Shown here: positions 28,086-38,905 of the stretch, piece after piece
Layout of the letters: each line of letters starts with the position of its first letter
Position numbering within the stretch: position 1 is the stretch's first letter
Virus record (IMG/VR): IMGVR_UViG_3300020710_000014
Coordinates: 1 to 40,905 of that record
DNA length: 40,905 bases
Reading direction: 5' to 3' (one strand)
Source: a virus
Notes under the pieces: model-generated
What the model saw: the letters and a program-made list of their open reading frames with translations, nothing else
The model's database searches: none
Told to the model about the DNA's origin: nothing
Translations under genes and position numbers: made by a program

Positions 28086-29561
28086 ATGACTACACCATCT
28101 TCTACTTCTGCTGCCTCTCTTATTGAGGGAGTTGTAGCCACCTTTAAAGGTCTGGATTTAAAATTAATGACTGGAATTCTTCTTACAGAGAACGCCCAAT
28201 TAAGCACTTCAGCTACCTCCAATACCAATGTTAAAGGGTTATTTCAAATTGAAAAAAGCACTTGGGATAACACAGCAGGGCTAGGGCCATATGATACTAG
28301 TATAGTGGGTCAAACTAAAGCAGCTTGCACTATTATGTTAAACAATTTAGCTTATTTTAGTAAATCTGGATGGCAACAAGATGCAGCTATCTTAGGTTAT
28401 AGTAGTAATGGATATGTAGGAGCTAATGCCTATATAAAAAGTAGAAATTCTCATGCGACTTTGGACGAGGCTACAGCGGCGGCGGCGGCGGCGGCTGATG
28501 CTGCTTTTGCGGCTACAAATCCTCCAGGAAAAGGGAAAGCAGATCCTCGATATCTACAAAAAGTAAATGCCAATATGGGTAAGCCTCTACCCTCTGTAGT
28601 TCCACCAGATGACACTGTTGATCCTATTGCGGTCAAATGGGAGGATGTTTCTGAACCTCAAATTGAAGAGTCCGCATTAACAAATCAGGAATTGGTTATT
28701 ACAGATGGAATTGATAATCTTCCATGGTATAAAGATCCTGCTACACTCATTGGAAATCGTGGTTTATTGCTGTCATCTCCTGCTTATTTCACCATTAATT
28801 TAAAAGAATTCGACATGACTCAACCTCTTCCTAATAAGGCAGGGGGCACAAATCCATTAGTTATACGCCTAAATTGTGGTTTAAGTGATTTTAATATCAG
28901 TATGAAACACATAGTTAACAAATCCAACACACGTACTGGTTTTCACATGACTTTTTGGGGCATGGAACCGGATACAATTACTGGCTCCGGGTCCACTGGA
29001 ATATTCTTAAATAGAACTGGTGTAACGGATATGATGTCATTAGATGGCTCACTTGCAGATAACAGTTTATATCAAATTGCTCACGATGCTTATGGCAATA
29101 AATCTCCATCTTCAATTTCTGGTCAATATGGTGCTGATATACTTAGTTCTTTAAATGAAGCAGACAGCCCCCTAAAGGTTGCCGCTCAAGATGCTTTTAT
29201 AGAATTACTAGCTACTTTTAGGAATAATGGAATCATCCGTTACATTAATCAGAATTATGACAATAGTTCTCAAACTATTGGAAGATCCCAAATTCAGAAT
29301 TCTGTATGGTCAGAAAAGTATGGTGGATCTAGTTACACTAGACAGGCTAGAGTGAATGATGTAATGGTTAAAGGGAATGTTGTGCTACACTATCGAAGTA
29401 ATATATACCATGGTTATTTTAAAACTCTCTCTTGGGTTATGGACGCAGAACACCCATTTCATTGGAAATTTGATTTTACTTTTCAGGTTCAAAAAAGTAT
29501 ATCTCAGGTTTTTTATCCAGCCCCAGGAACTGCTCCTGTTAACACTGATACTTTTGATTAA
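28086..29561 (+). CDS. Tail protein with N-terminal lytic-transglycosylase-like domain
   Basis: A 491-residue protein. Residues about 25-125 look like a lysozyme/SLT fold: LMTGILLTENAQLSTSA with candidate catalytic E35, then VKGLFQIEKSTWDN (the GLFQI motif of SLT enzymes) and LGYSSNGYVGANAYI. A poly-Ala linker (about 131-140) follows. The C-terminal 270 residues form a tail domain ending in YHGYFKTLSWVMDAEHPFHW, which is similar to the C-terminus of the next gene's product. It is likely a hub-proximal protein that digests peptidoglycan during genome entry. Starts 17 bases after the tape measure stop. Confidence 0.75.
   Translation: MTTPSSTSAASLIEGVVATFKGLDLKLMTGILLTENAQLSTSATSNTNVKGLFQIEKSTWDNTAGLGPYDTSIVGQTKAACTIMLNNLAYFSKSGWQQDAAILGYSSNGYVGANAYIKSRNSHATLDEATAAAAAAADAAFAATNPPGKGKADPRYLQKVNANMGKPLPSVVPPDDTVDPIAVKWEDVSEPQIEESALTNQELVITDGIDNLPWYKDPATLIGNRGLLLSSPAYFTINLKEFDMTQPLPNKAGGTNPLVIRLNCGLSDFNISMKHIVNKSNTRTGFHMTFWGMEPDTITGSGSTGIFLNRTGVTDMMSLDGSLADNSLYQIAHDAYGNKSPSSISGQYGADILSSLNEADSPLKVAAQDAFIELLATFRNNGIIRYINQNYDNSSQTIGRSQIQNSVWSEKYGGSSYTRQARVNDVMVKGNVVLHYRSNIYHGYFKTLSWVMDAEHPFHWKFDFTFQVQKSISQVFYPAPGTAPVNTDTFD
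28476..28493 (+). repeat. (GCG)6 trinucleotide run
   Basis: Six GCG codons followed by GCT encode seven Ala in the linker between the transglycosylase-like and tail domains. It stands out in an AT-rich gene and is a likely slippage site. Confidence 0.9.
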
Positions 29562-29563
29562 AA

Positions 29564-30469
29564 ATGACAAATCCACTCCTCCCACTCGGCACTAATTTCT
29601 CCACTTCTCAAGAATTGGGTATACTACCAATCAGGGGAGAAAAGAGACTTATACCAATCCAGTTGGATTGGTCAGATAGTAGTGTATCTGTATCAAATGC
29701 TCTTCCTCCTTTACTTGATTTCATGACTATTCGCATTCCTCAATTAGATGGATCAATATTTGTTTACCGTTTTCTAATAAACCCCAAAACTATTTCAGTT
29801 GCTCATCAAACTCTAGATTCTCACTCTATGACTCGATCTGGTTGGCAGTTTGGTGTGTGGGGGGAAGACACCATTGATCTTCATATAAGTGGGACCACTG
29901 GAGGTCAATATGTTACTACAGGATTATCCGATAGTCTTCAAGAATATACTTTAAGTTATCGAAATGGCCTGGAGTTAATGAATGTGTTTGAGAATAACGG
30001 TTATTATTTTGAGGGCAGTGCTGTAACTCAAGGTGATCCGCTAGCCGCTGATTATGCGAGAAAAAGAATAAAATGCCATCAAGATGTAGAAATACGAGTT
30101 GGAAATTTTATATGGAAGGGCATGTTCACCACCATGTCTTTTAATAGTTCTGCTGAAAACCCATATTTAGTAAAATTTGATTTAGGGTTTTTAGCCTGGA
30201 AAGAGGATTACTCCAATACTTCTCCATGGAGAAGCCCAATTCCTAATAATGTTTATAGGGGACATAGCCAAGAAGTGGTGGAAAATATTATACGAGCTAA
30301 TGAAACAGCTAACACAATAGCCTCTCTTAACTCCACAGGTAACTCCCTCACAACTCAACCAGTCAATCCTGTTACTGGAGTTACTCAAGCTTTTTCCTCA
30401 ACACCAATTAATCCTTCCGCAAATTTAATCACTTCTTACAGTTCTTCTTTCTCACCAGGAAATTCATAA
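29564..30469 (+). CDS. Baseplate/tail protein, paralogue of preceding C-terminal domain
   Basis: A 301-residue protein starting MTNPLLPLGTNFSTSQELGI. Its segment VGNFIWKGMFTTMSFNSSAE followed by NPYLVKFDLGFLAW parallels NIYHGYFKTLSWVMDAEHPF and HWKFDFTFQV of the upstream protein, so the two share a fold and probably arose by duplication. The last 60 residues are Ser/Thr/Asn-rich and probably disordered. Likely a component of the tail tip or inner baseplate. Two-base gap from the previous stop. Confidence 0.7.
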   Translation: MTNPLLPLGTNFSTSQELGILPIRGEKRLIPIQLDWSDSSVSVSNALPPLLDFMTIRIPQLDGSIFVYRFLINPKTISVAHQTLDSHSMTRSGWQFGVWGEDTIDLHISGTTGGQYVTTGLSDSLQEYTLSYRNGLELMNVFENNGYYFEGSAVTQGDPLAADYARKRIKCHQDVEIRVGNFIWKGMFTTMSFNSSAENPYLVKFDLGFLAWKEDYSNTSPWRSPIPNNVYRGHSQEVVENIIRANETANTIASLNSTGNSLTTQPVNPVTGVTQAFSSTPINPSANLITSYSSSFSPGNS

Positions 30470-30470
30470 A

Positions 30471-33038
30471 ATGACAGAAATTAGAAATATTCTTCAATCA
30501 GTTCAGGGCCGAGAGATAATCAAGTCTAGTCCTGATATGATTGTGTACATTGAAGGAGTGCCATATTTTAAAAATGATTATTTAAAAGGCCCTTCAACTA
30601 ATTATGTAATAGTAAATTTTAATGATTATGTTACCGCCATTTCTTGTAACTATGGTGTGGATAATTTGATGCCCTCTGGTTCTGTGAATTTATCTATACC
30701 TAATGGATCAAAATCCTTATTTCTAGCTCCAGGAGGTGGATTTATGTTACAACCCATGAGTGAGCTTAGAATTTATGCAAAAAATTATTATTTTGCCAAA
30801 AATGGTAACACTATTTATAGAAGAGTATTCAATGGAATGATTAGGTCAATTGATTATAATGAGACTAATACCTCTATGGAAGTTGCTATTTCCATAGTGG
30901 GGAATATGCGTTGGTTAGAATTGATGCAAGTTGATATACACCCAGCTTTTTTAAGCTTTTCCTCTGCGGGGCAACGAGCTACTAAAACTATAGACTCCTA
31001 TTTAACCCCCTATGAAATGCTGGCCAATGTTTTATGGAGAGCCATGGATTTCAGTGGATTTTTAAAAAGTGGATTTGAAGAATCTTTGAAACTTTATGGA
31101 GTTCAAAAAGATTTTATAACTAATTGGCAAGCTCGATTAGAGAGTTTAAAAAAATATATTCATGTATTTGGATGGACTAAACCCATAACTGTGCCAACCG
31201 ATGATCTTCTTTATGACCCTGTAAATCCATGGGCTATTGAGGGACAACGAAAACTATCAAATACTAGCCCAGAAGATGCAGCAAAAGACATAAATGTTGC
31301 TTATATAAACAAGCACTTGCCAGAAATGTCAATTGGGACTTTAAATTTAATTGACTCCAGCGGTATTACTTCCAGGCTTGAAAGATTTAAACAAATTATT
31401 GAAACTATGGGTTATGAGGGATATCAAGACTTGGATGGTAATATTGTTGTTAAGCCACCAGCCTACAACTTGGATTGTACAGTTATAGGCGACACTTCAA
31501 AAATTCCAAATGAAAATCTCACTCCAACAACTAATCCCTATATAATAAACTTATCTGAAATTTTAGGAGAAAATTATATGGAGGATGAAACCGGAATTAG
31601 ACGAACAAGAATGACGGTTAAAGGTAGTTTTTATCCAGAAGGGTTGGGAATTAATATTGATAAATTTCAATCTATTGGTAGCTTTACTGATGTTAATCTA
31701 CTAAGAAAATTTGGCATAAGAGATGAGTCAGTGAAGACCATATCCTTTTTGGGAAACAATGCCTCTGTTTTAACGGCCTTCGCCGCTATGGAATTGGCTA
31801 AAGCCAACAAAAATGCTAAAGTATACCATGTAACAATCCCCATGAGACCAGAATTGAGATTGGGATTCCCAATATTTATACCCCACTTGGATATGTATGC
31901 TTACATAACTGCCATATCGCTTTCCTATAATGTTGGTGGTAGGGCGGATATGTCCTTAACTTGTAACTATATAAGAAAAAGGCCACAGAAAGGAGTCCCT
32001 CAAAAAATAAATAATGTAGACTCAATAGTTTACACCTCTCAACCCAATCTTGTACACGCTTTTGTTTATGGGGCTCCTTCATCTTCTACTACCACACTCG
32101 CCTCCACTACTCCACCTTCTCCTCAATCTACTGTTTCCAACACACAACCGATAGGCCCAGGTACTTCAGATACCCTACCCAGCCCTATTCCTCCAACTGC
32201 AAGTGATAATATTATTAACACTTATATTAAGACAAGAAGTAAGACAATATTTGAAACAATGCCGGATAGCCCCACCTCTAATTGGCGTATTCAGAATGAC
32301 CCCGGTATTTTTGATGGGAAAATGAATCCTGTTACACAGCTTAAGACACTAGTGCCTCAGGATAAAAATTTGTTGGATATAATTAGAACCTACCAGCCTT
32401 ACACGGATGAAAAAGGATATGAAGTTATCTCTCCCTTTGCCTGGGGAAGATACACACCTTTAGCAGAAGCTATTTTTGATTTTACAACAAATACAAGCAA
32501 CAACTTAGATTTAAGAACTCAAGCTCCTGTTAAAGTAGTCCAAAATGCTAGTGCTTTTGTATATGCAGGACTCGCAATACCTATAAATGGGGGATCTTCG
32601 TCTGCTCTTAATGATGTCATGAACCAAGAATTAGTAGCATTTGACCAATCTAATGTTATTTCTTTCGAGATGGATTATAGTAATAGTATAATGACTGGTA
32701 CACAAATCCAAAATAATGCTGTTGTGGGGAGTTACATGCCCTCTTCCACTGCAACAATATCTGGAGGAAGTAATAATCCTGATGCCTTACAGAAAGCTCA
32801 AGTGTTTTTAAGTGGAGTTTCAGATGGCCTCTCTAACTACATGTCTGGTGGGGCTAATAACTCTGGAAATAACATTTCAACTCAAGCTCAAAATACTGAT
32901 TTAGGTGGCTATATGTCACCCGGCACTGCCTTCTCCAAAGTTCAATATGCTGTTAATCCTGCTTTTGCTTCCTCTACCACCTCCGTTTCAAATATTTTTG
33001 GTGGATCTAATAATGCACTTTCTTCTTCCCCAGGCTAA
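30471..33038 (+). CDS. Putative baseplate hub protein
   Basis: An 855-residue protein. The N-terminal 170 residues (NYGVDNLMPSGSVNLSIPNG, then RRVFNGMIRSIDYNETNTSM) match the style of hub barrel domains (gp27/gpD-type: a rotated first domain that defines coordinate-like functions 'S/NLSI...GxI'). Residues about 290-500 continue with a second barrel (YHVTIPMRPELRLGFPIFIP). The C-terminal 350 residues are Ser/Thr/Asn-rich and low in complexity. Followed by a spike gene, as in gp27-gp5 or gpD-gpV pairs. Assignment is from order and fold-like patterns, not a firm motif. Confidence 0.65.
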   Translation: MTEIRNILQSVQGREIIKSSPDMIVYIEGVPYFKNDYLKGPSTNYVIVNFNDYVTAISCNYGVDNLMPSGSVNLSIPNGSKSLFLAPGGGFMLQPMSELRIYAKNYYFAKNGNTIYRRVFNGMIRSIDYNETNTSMEVAISIVGNMRWLELMQVDIHPAFLSFSSAGQRATKTIDSYLTPYEMLANVLWRAMDFSGFLKSGFEESLKLYGVQKDFITNWQARLESLKKYIHVFGWTKPITVPTDDLLYDPVNPWAIEGQRKLSNTSPEDAAKDINVAYINKHLPEMSIGTLNLIDSSGITSRLERFKQIIETMGYEGYQDLDGNIVVKPPAYNLDCTVIGDTSKIPNENLTPTTNPYIINLSEILGENYMEDETGIRRTRMTVKGSFYPEGLGINIDKFQSIGSFTDVNLLRKFGIRDESVKTISFLGNNASVLTAFAAMELAKANKNAKVYHVTIPMRPELRLGFPIFIPHLDMYAYITAISLSYNVGGRADMSLTCNYIRKRPQKGVPQKINNVDSIVYTSQPNLVHAFVYGAPSSSTTTLASTTPPSPQSTVSNTQPIGPGTSDTLPSPIPPTASDNIINTYIKTRSKTIFETMPDSPTSNWRIQNDPGIFDGKMNPVTQLKTLVPQDKNLLDIIRTYQPYTDEKGYEVISPFAWGRYTPLAEAIFDFTTNTSNNLDLRTQAPVKVVQNASAFVYAGLAIPINGGSSSALNDVMNQELVAFDQSNVISFEMDYSNSIMTGTQIQNNAVVGSYMPSSTATISGGSNNPDALQKAQVFLSGVSDGLSNYMSGGANNSGNNISTQAQNTDLGGYMSPGTAFSKVQYAVNPAFASSTTSVSNIFGGSNNALSSSPG

Positions 33039-33041
33039 TAA

Positions 33042-35360
33042 ATGGATGTTTATAACCAACCACCAGAAAAATACACAATATCAGATAGGACTCGTTCAGA
33101 CGAGCAATATAACTTATTTGTAGTAGAAGTTAAAAGAGTAGACTACGAGCTAAAAATCTTAACTGTAGAGGATAGAAGAACTAATTTAAGATATGAAGTA
33201 AAAATATTTCCATTACTTTCTTCTTCTACCACAATAACAGATGGAGTTATGCCAGACAGTGGAGCCATGGGATTGGCGGCATTTCTAGAGAGTAGAGGCT
33301 CTTATTCTGAAGTGGTTATTGTTGCTTGGGTAATATCGGACACCGCTAAAGGTATTGATGCAATTGCAACTAGACTTATTACAACAAATGACACCCTACC
33401 GGGGTATACAAATCGTAAACGTGGTATCTTTAGAAAGATGTACCCTGGCCAAAAAACCTCAGTCCTTACAGCGGGTTTTACAGAGAAAGAGGATGAAGGG
33501 TGGGATAAAACTTCTTCAGATTTTTCAAGAGAAAAGCTAGATGCTTTTAGAAGAGCCCTATTATCTTCTACTGGCAGAAAACTAGCCTATACAGATGCAG
33601 GGCTAGCCTTCCAGGGTGCTGTAAACCGCCCTAATGCCTCTACAGATGACATTCTACCCCTTACCCTACCCGATGGCACTCAAGAGTGGATTCTGTATTT
33701 ATCATCTACTAATAGGGCTAAGAGAGATCGCTATTTTAGTGGTGCAACAGATTTAGCACCTATTGTAGAACATACAGAAAAAATTCAGGAGTTTGCTTTA
33801 GACTTCCCTCTCCCTCTTGAAGTATTGGAATCCACCACTATGGATACCCTTCTCGGGTTATCTAATAGTTCCTGGGCTGACAGAACAGCCATCCAATCCA
33901 CTAAAGGTATTAGCTTTGATGACCAGAGCTTTATTACTTCTCAGGACTCCGATCATCCAGATTCCATGGGCCTCAATGCAAATGTAAAAGGCCCCTCAAC
34001 AAAAGAAGGCCCAACTCCCAGAAGAAAGGGATGGATAATTGAGTCCTCTAAGGGCACTTTAGTAGGTTCAAACTCTTTTGATACCACTACTTATGGGAAA
34101 GTTCTTAAACCTAAAATCTTCGCCTACTCAAAGGCCGGTAGATTTGGATCTAATACAGAATCTGGCTATCTCCCCATAACTAAAATGACAGATCAAAGTG
34201 AAGCCAGATTAGCTGCCTCTGCTTGGTCTGTTCGTTTCCCTTATGAATATAATACCACTCGCTTTGAAGTATCCAAAGAAGGCCATTTACAATTTGAAAT
34301 TGGATCTACAGTTCCAAAAGAAAATATCACTTGGGACAACGGAACCTATGAACACCCTTACGGCGCTGGTAGGTCTATTGATGGTCATCTAACTGGAAGT
34401 ATGCGCCTTGCAATAGGAAAGAATAGGGATGAAGAGGAGTCTCTTGATTTAACCACAATGGGAGGTGCGGTTCTTCGCTTAGGTTCAGATGACACCACTC
34501 TCCCCACAGCCACGAGAACCGTTAAAACACAGATCAGAGGCCAAAAGGATGCCATAAATGACAGAACTTTCCAATATTGGAAGACCCCCAAACTAAAAAC
34601 TACTGGAGATGCAGGGAGTTTAGATGCAGGCTCCAAAATAGCTGGTGAGTGTGTATCTCTAAGGGCTTCATTCGATGGGGGAACCCTCCTTCGCATGGGG
34701 GCTAGAGACCCCGCTGCTAGAAGACGCCATATCAAAAATGGTTACAATGATGGACAAGGAACAGTGAAGTCCGGACCAAACTCTCATGATCCTGGCAGAC
34801 CTGTTTACGGAGTAGGGGATGCTTCTTACCGTTTTCACGACCTTACTACAACTGGCCAGACTGTAGCCCAAACTCCACCCTATGCTTGGTCAGGTAACCC
34901 TGTGGGTAATATGGACACTACCGGCTTATCCGGCGATATTCACGCTGTACGCGATATCCTACTTAGAATAGGCTCCAACCCTCAGAATGGTCAATCCTTG
35001 CTTCTAGACACCCAAGGAGGCATCGTAATGGCCGTTGGGAAGGACCAGCAGGATAGAAGTCTTACCGCAGCCTTTGATGGTGGTATTGAAGCCACGGTTG
35101 GAAACACTAAGGGTAAAGGTATAAAGCTTGAAATTAATGGAGATGTTGATCTTGGAATTAAAGGCAATCTCCACTTGAATGTTACTGGAGACATCTTTGT
35201 CGAAGGTGTTCGAATTAGCAACATAGCTAAGCTGATGATGGTCAACAAAAGCGTAGTTAAAATCGAAAAGATGCTTGTCGCTCATAATATAGAGGCCCCC
35301 CAATCCAATATGTCTACTGGTGCCGGGTTCCCCGCTGAAACTCCCCCCTATGGTGATTAA
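33042..35360 (+). CDS. Putative central spike protein (gpV/gp5-like)
   Basis: A 772-residue protein. N-terminal ~130 residues fit an OB-fold (NLFVVEVKRVDYELKILTVE, then RTNLRYEVKIFPLLSS, GAMGLAAFLESRGSYSEVVI). The C-terminal half has repeated strand-turn units: GGAVLRLGSDD, GGTLLRMGARD, RDILLRIGSN, GGIVMAVGKD, GGIEATVGN, GDVDLGIKGNLHLNVTGD. These are characteristic of intertwined beta-helix spikes. It should sit at the tip of the hub and pierce the outer envelope. The stop overlaps the next start (TTAATGG). Confidence 0.75.
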   Translation: MDVYNQPPEKYTISDRTRSDEQYNLFVVEVKRVDYELKILTVEDRRTNLRYEVKIFPLLSSSTTITDGVMPDSGAMGLAAFLESRGSYSEVVIVAWVISDTAKGIDAIATRLITTNDTLPGYTNRKRGIFRKMYPGQKTSVLTAGFTEKEDEGWDKTSSDFSREKLDAFRRALLSSTGRKLAYTDAGLAFQGAVNRPNASTDDILPLTLPDGTQEWILYLSSTNRAKRDRYFSGATDLAPIVEHTEKIQEFALDFPLPLEVLESTTMDTLLGLSNSSWADRTAIQSTKGISFDDQSFITSQDSDHPDSMGLNANVKGPSTKEGPTPRRKGWIIESSKGTLVGSNSFDTTTYGKVLKPKIFAYSKAGRFGSNTESGYLPITKMTDQSEARLAASAWSVRFPYEYNTTRFEVSKEGHLQFEIGSTVPKENITWDNGTYEHPYGAGRSIDGHLTGSMRLAIGKNRDEEESLDLTTMGGAVLRLGSDDTTLPTATRTVKTQIRGQKDAINDRTFQYWKTPKLKTTGDAGSLDAGSKIAGECVSLRASFDGGTLLRMGARDPAARRRHIKNGYNDGQGTVKSGPNSHDPGRPVYGVGDASYRFHDLTTTGQTVAQTPPYAWSGNPVGNMDTTGLSGDIHAVRDILLRIGSNPQNGQSLLLDTQGGIVMAVGKDQQDRSLTAAFDGGIEATVGNTKGKGIKLEINGDVDLGIKGNLHLNVTGDIFVEGVRISNIAKLMMVNKSVVKIEKMLVAHNIEAPQSNMSTGAGFPAETPPYGD

Positions 35361-38300
35361 TGGCTGATGCCTCAACCCCAGATAACACAATTTTTTACAT
35401 AAATTGTAAAGGCCCAAACCCCCCAAGGGAACAAATACCCTCTCCATCTAAAACTGAGAATTATTATCATGAGTCTTTGGAAAGAGGAAGAGAGTTAGAA
35501 AAATCTATTGGTGATGCCGCAGATTGGGCTAAAAAGATCCAAAAGGATCTAAATGAAAAAATTACTCTTTGGCTAAAACTACAAGTTTTAGGCACTGATG
35601 GTCAATTGCCAGATTCGATTAGACCAGCCAAATATGCTAAAGTTGTAATTGACTTCATCAAAGAAATGAAGAAATTGATGGATGAAGTAGTAGCAGTCAT
35701 CTCAGCTATGATCAAAATAGCCCAGATGATTATTGCTATGATCAACCGATTTAAAGCGATGATTCAAAGCATCCTTAATGCTTTAGCAAAACTTATTGCA
35801 GCAATCTGTAATTGGAATCTTCCCACTCTCCCCTCTATCCCAAATCTTTTTGGAAATCTAGTATGGGGATTTAACGGTTTCAATATTGGAAAAGTAGGCA
35901 AGATCACTTTTGATGCAAATTTTGCTTTCAGTCATTGCCAAATTAAAAAACCCAGTTTTAATGTATTGAGCAACTATCCTTCTCAAGTAACTGGAAGTGA
36001 CGGATTAGTTTATGGTCAGCAATTGTTTAACCCCCCTCTTGGTGGTATCATTGCTACTCCAACTAACCTCAAAGATCAGTATTTTGCGGCTGCTTACTTA
36101 AATCCAGACAGAAACTACACACCTATCTTTGTTCCCTCCTTCAATCAAAATACAGATATGGTTGGCTCTCTTCCAAAAGCCTCAACAATCGCGTCTAATT
36201 ACTCTTTATCTCCTATCGACTATGCTCAAAATGCAATATCTTTAATTTCTAATCTAACTCCTTTTATTCCTAAAACTACAGATGCAGACTACGATTCTAT
36301 TGACGAACCCAATGACCCATTTATCACAACAGACATCACACCAGCCACCACTCTTCGTAGACAAGCCCTACAAACCGGATTTGGATCTTATGTAAATCTA
36401 GGACAAGTAGTAGATTCTGGCTATGATTTAAATCTGACTTCAGTATGGGTTTTATACCTCAGTCGCTCTCTTTCAGCTAGAGGGGGACAATGGATTGCAG
36501 AGTTCAAGGATCTTTATAATCAAATTATTCTGCCTACAGTTACACAGCTTCAAACAACAAATGTTCCTTACAATTCCTTCGGAGGGACTACAAAATCCTC
36601 CCCTACGAGCTTACCATTAATTGATCATTTTATAACAATCACTGATGCTGGAACATTAAATAACCTCTATTGGAGACTATCTTTCATAGAAGCAAGTCTT
36701 TTAGGTTATCCTAGAAACCAGAGATGGGATTCTTATGCTAATGGCTTTTTGTCTACAGTCACAGGTAGTGATTTAGATTTTTCTATTATTCCAATCTCAG
36801 CAGAAACCACCCCAATAGTGCTTTCTTCCAATGGATTAGCTACTTATCCACAACAGATTTTAGTTCCCATTTCCCATTTGAGTTTGGTCACTCAAGCCAT
36901 TGCAGTGGGGGTTCAGAGCATAGCTGATCATCCTGAATGGAGAACCGCTAACTCTCAATTTCGTTATATTTATGACCAATTTGCTAATGCCACAGAGGTA
37001 GATCGTTATTCTCAATTCTGGAGAGAATGGACTAGTAATTTTAATGCTTCTCTCATTTCTGAGGTTAACAATAGGACATTAAATTATTGGCAGTCTATTG
37101 ATTCCCAGGTAAATCCGCTAGGTGATAGCACCCTATCAAATTATATTCGTATTGATTCACAAACTCGCAATTCTTCTTGGGCTCCCGGTGATGGACTTTT
37201 AAATCTTCCGAAAGAGCTTTATGCAGACACTACCCCCAATTGGCAACCCAATAACTCTAATAATGGTTGGAGTGGAGAGGCTTTTGATGCCACTGTTTTC
37301 CTAGCTAGACCTGACATTCAGGCTCTTCCCGTCACTACACAGATGGCTATGACCGATCTTAATAAAGCATACGCCTCTATCCTAGTCTATCAACAGCAAG
37401 CTCTAGAGGCCATGAATACCCAATTAACTTCTGTTCAAAATGCTATCACTGCAACTTCAACTTACTCCGGATTTCAAGTAGAATCTACAGCTACTATGAC
37501 TTTATCGGGTGGGAAGACCCTACCTCTCACCTTACCTTCTGTACAATTCGATTATACAAATAATGTAACCTCACCCACATCATTTACTATTCAGACTGCT
37601 GGAGATTATTCAATAGCTGGTGCAATAACTACCGGAACTTCTTTGACCCCAAGTGTGATTGAAGTTGATATGATTGTTAATGGAGTTACAGCTTTATCCG
37701 CTTCATCAGACAAAACAATTAACTCCTCCACTATAAACCTGTCGGGCACAGTAACCCTTGCCGTTGGAGATATTATTACTTTCCAAGTGACAAATAATGG
37801 CTCCTCTTCTATTGATATTCTTAACTCAATAATTTCTTGTATGGCCTATATTGCAGCTTCTTCAAATGTAAATATAGTAGTCACTGAGCCAGGATACCCA
37901 ATTGGAGTTGACTCGTTATCTGCTGCAACGGCTGTAGAGATTAATGACAATGGTCAGATCATTCCCATTCATCCAGAAACAAATACTGCTATCACTCCTT
38001 GGTTTGATGGGGTCACACTAACTAGTGGGACACTTAATCAAACTGTGGCCATATCTTTAATATATGGCACTACTTATACCATTCCTGATGCTCACTTTAC
38101 CGAAGGATCTAACTTATACATTGGAGCCAATGGGGTTTTAACAGAAGATTTTTCGGCTGTTCAATCCTCTTGTAGATGGATAATTGGAGTAGGAAAAGCC
38201 GTGTCAGGAACAGAATTTATTTATGAGCCACAACTACCTATGGACTCCCAATCTGGCGGAGGAGGTGGTGGCTCATATCTCGTACCCTCCTTCTCAAGCT

Positions 38301-38905
38301 TCTTCATTGATTCTCAGAGTAGCTCTTTGGAAGTTGGAGCAACTAGTAATGCTAATCCGACCTTTGTTTGGACCATTGCTAATGCCTCTAACACCTCACC
38401 CAACACTATTGATATTTCTGACATAACAGCCTCAATCGTATTGGCAACTGGAATTTCAACTACCTCGCCTCATGTTTCTACCTACGGGGGAGTTACTAAA
38501 ACTAGTATTAGTTCTGAAACCTTCTCAATTACCGGAACTAATACCCACGGCTCCCCGTTCTCTGGTAGCTTCACTATTTCTTGGTATGATAGAGTTTATT
38601 ATGGTGAAAGTGCCACAGATCCTCTAAACGCCTCCGGAATTACTGGACTTCGTGCTAGTGGATTACAGCCCTCCTTTGCTGGAGTTTATTCCTTCTTAGC
38701 CTCTCCAAGTGAGTATAAATATCTATGTTTCCCTGTATCCTTTGGAACTCCATCATCGTTCAAAGATCAAAGCACTAATTTGAATGTCCCATTTAATAAT
38801 CCTTATGTAGTCACAGTGACTAACACTTATGGTGTGGTTATAACTTATAATGTTTTCCGCACATTCTATCCGATTGGTGGAGCCATTAGTGTGGTGGTGG
38901 CCTAA
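35360..38905 (+). CDS. Large baseplate/appendage protein with C1q-like and Ig-like domains
   Basis: An 1181-residue protein. Residues about 85-150 form long hydrophobic helices ([20 protein letters not shown]), possibly a trimerisation core or membrane-active segment. The middle 500 residues are unrecognised. About 700-840 resembles a C1q/TNF jelly roll ([48 protein letters not shown]). A Gly-rich hinge ([10 protein letters not shown]) leads to a C-terminal Ig-like domain common in phage fibres ([26 protein letters not shown]). Likely links the baseplate to the fibre encoded next; its TAA overlaps that gene's ATG. Confidence 0.72.
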   Translation: MADASTPDNTIFYINCKGPNPPREQIPSPSKTENYYHESLERGRELEKSIGDAADWAKKIQKDLNEKITLWLKLQVLGTDGQLPDSIRPAKYAKVVIDFIKEMKKLMDEVVAVISAMIKIAQMIIAMINRFKAMIQSILNALAKLIAAICNWNLPTLPSIPNLFGNLVWGFNGFNIGKVGKITFDANFAFSHCQIKKPSFNVLSNYPSQVTGSDGLVYGQQLFNPPLGGIIATPTNLKDQYFAAAYLNPDRNYTPIFVPSFNQNTDMVGSLPKASTIASNYSLSPIDYAQNAISLISNLTPFIPKTTDADYDSIDEPNDPFITTDITPATTLRRQALQTGFGSYVNLGQVVDSGYDLNLTSVWVLYLSRSLSARGGQWIAEFKDLYNQIILPTVTQLQTTNVPYNSFGGTTKSSPTSLPLIDHFITITDAGTLNNLYWRLSFIEASLLGYPRNQRWDSYANGFLSTVTGSDLDFSIIPISAETTPIVLSSNGLATYPQQILVPISHLSLVTQAIAVGVQSIADHPEWRTANSQFRYIYDQFANATEVDRYSQFWREWTSNFNASLISEVNNRTLNYWQSIDSQVNPLGDSTLSNYIRIDSQTRNSSWAPGDGLLNLPKELYADTTPNWQPNNSNNGWSGEAFDATVFLARPDIQALPVTTQMAMTDLNKAYASILVYQQQALEAMNTQLTSVQNAITATSTYSGFQVESTATMTLSGGKTLPLTLPSVQFDYTNNVTSPTSFTIQTAGDYSIAGAITTGTSLTPSVIEVDMIVNGVTALSASSDKTINSSTINLSGTVTLAVGDIITFQVTNNGSSSIDILNSIISCMAYIAASSNVNIVVTEPGYPIGVDSLSAATAVEINDNGQIIPIHPETNTAITPWFDGVTLTSGTLNQTVAISLIYGTTYTIPDAHFTEGSNLYIGANGVLTEDFSAVQSSCRWIIGVGKAVSGTEFIYEPQLPMDSQSGGGGGGSYLVPSFSSFFIDSQSSSLEVGATSNANPTFVWTIANASNTSPNTIDISDITASIVLATGISTTSPHVSTYGGVTKTSISSETFSITGTNTHGSPFSGSFTISWYDRVYYGESATDPLNASGITGLRASGLQPSFAGVYSFLASPSEYKYLCFPVSFGTPSSFKDQSTNLNVPFNNPYVVTVTNTYGVVITYNVFRTFYPIGGAISVVVA

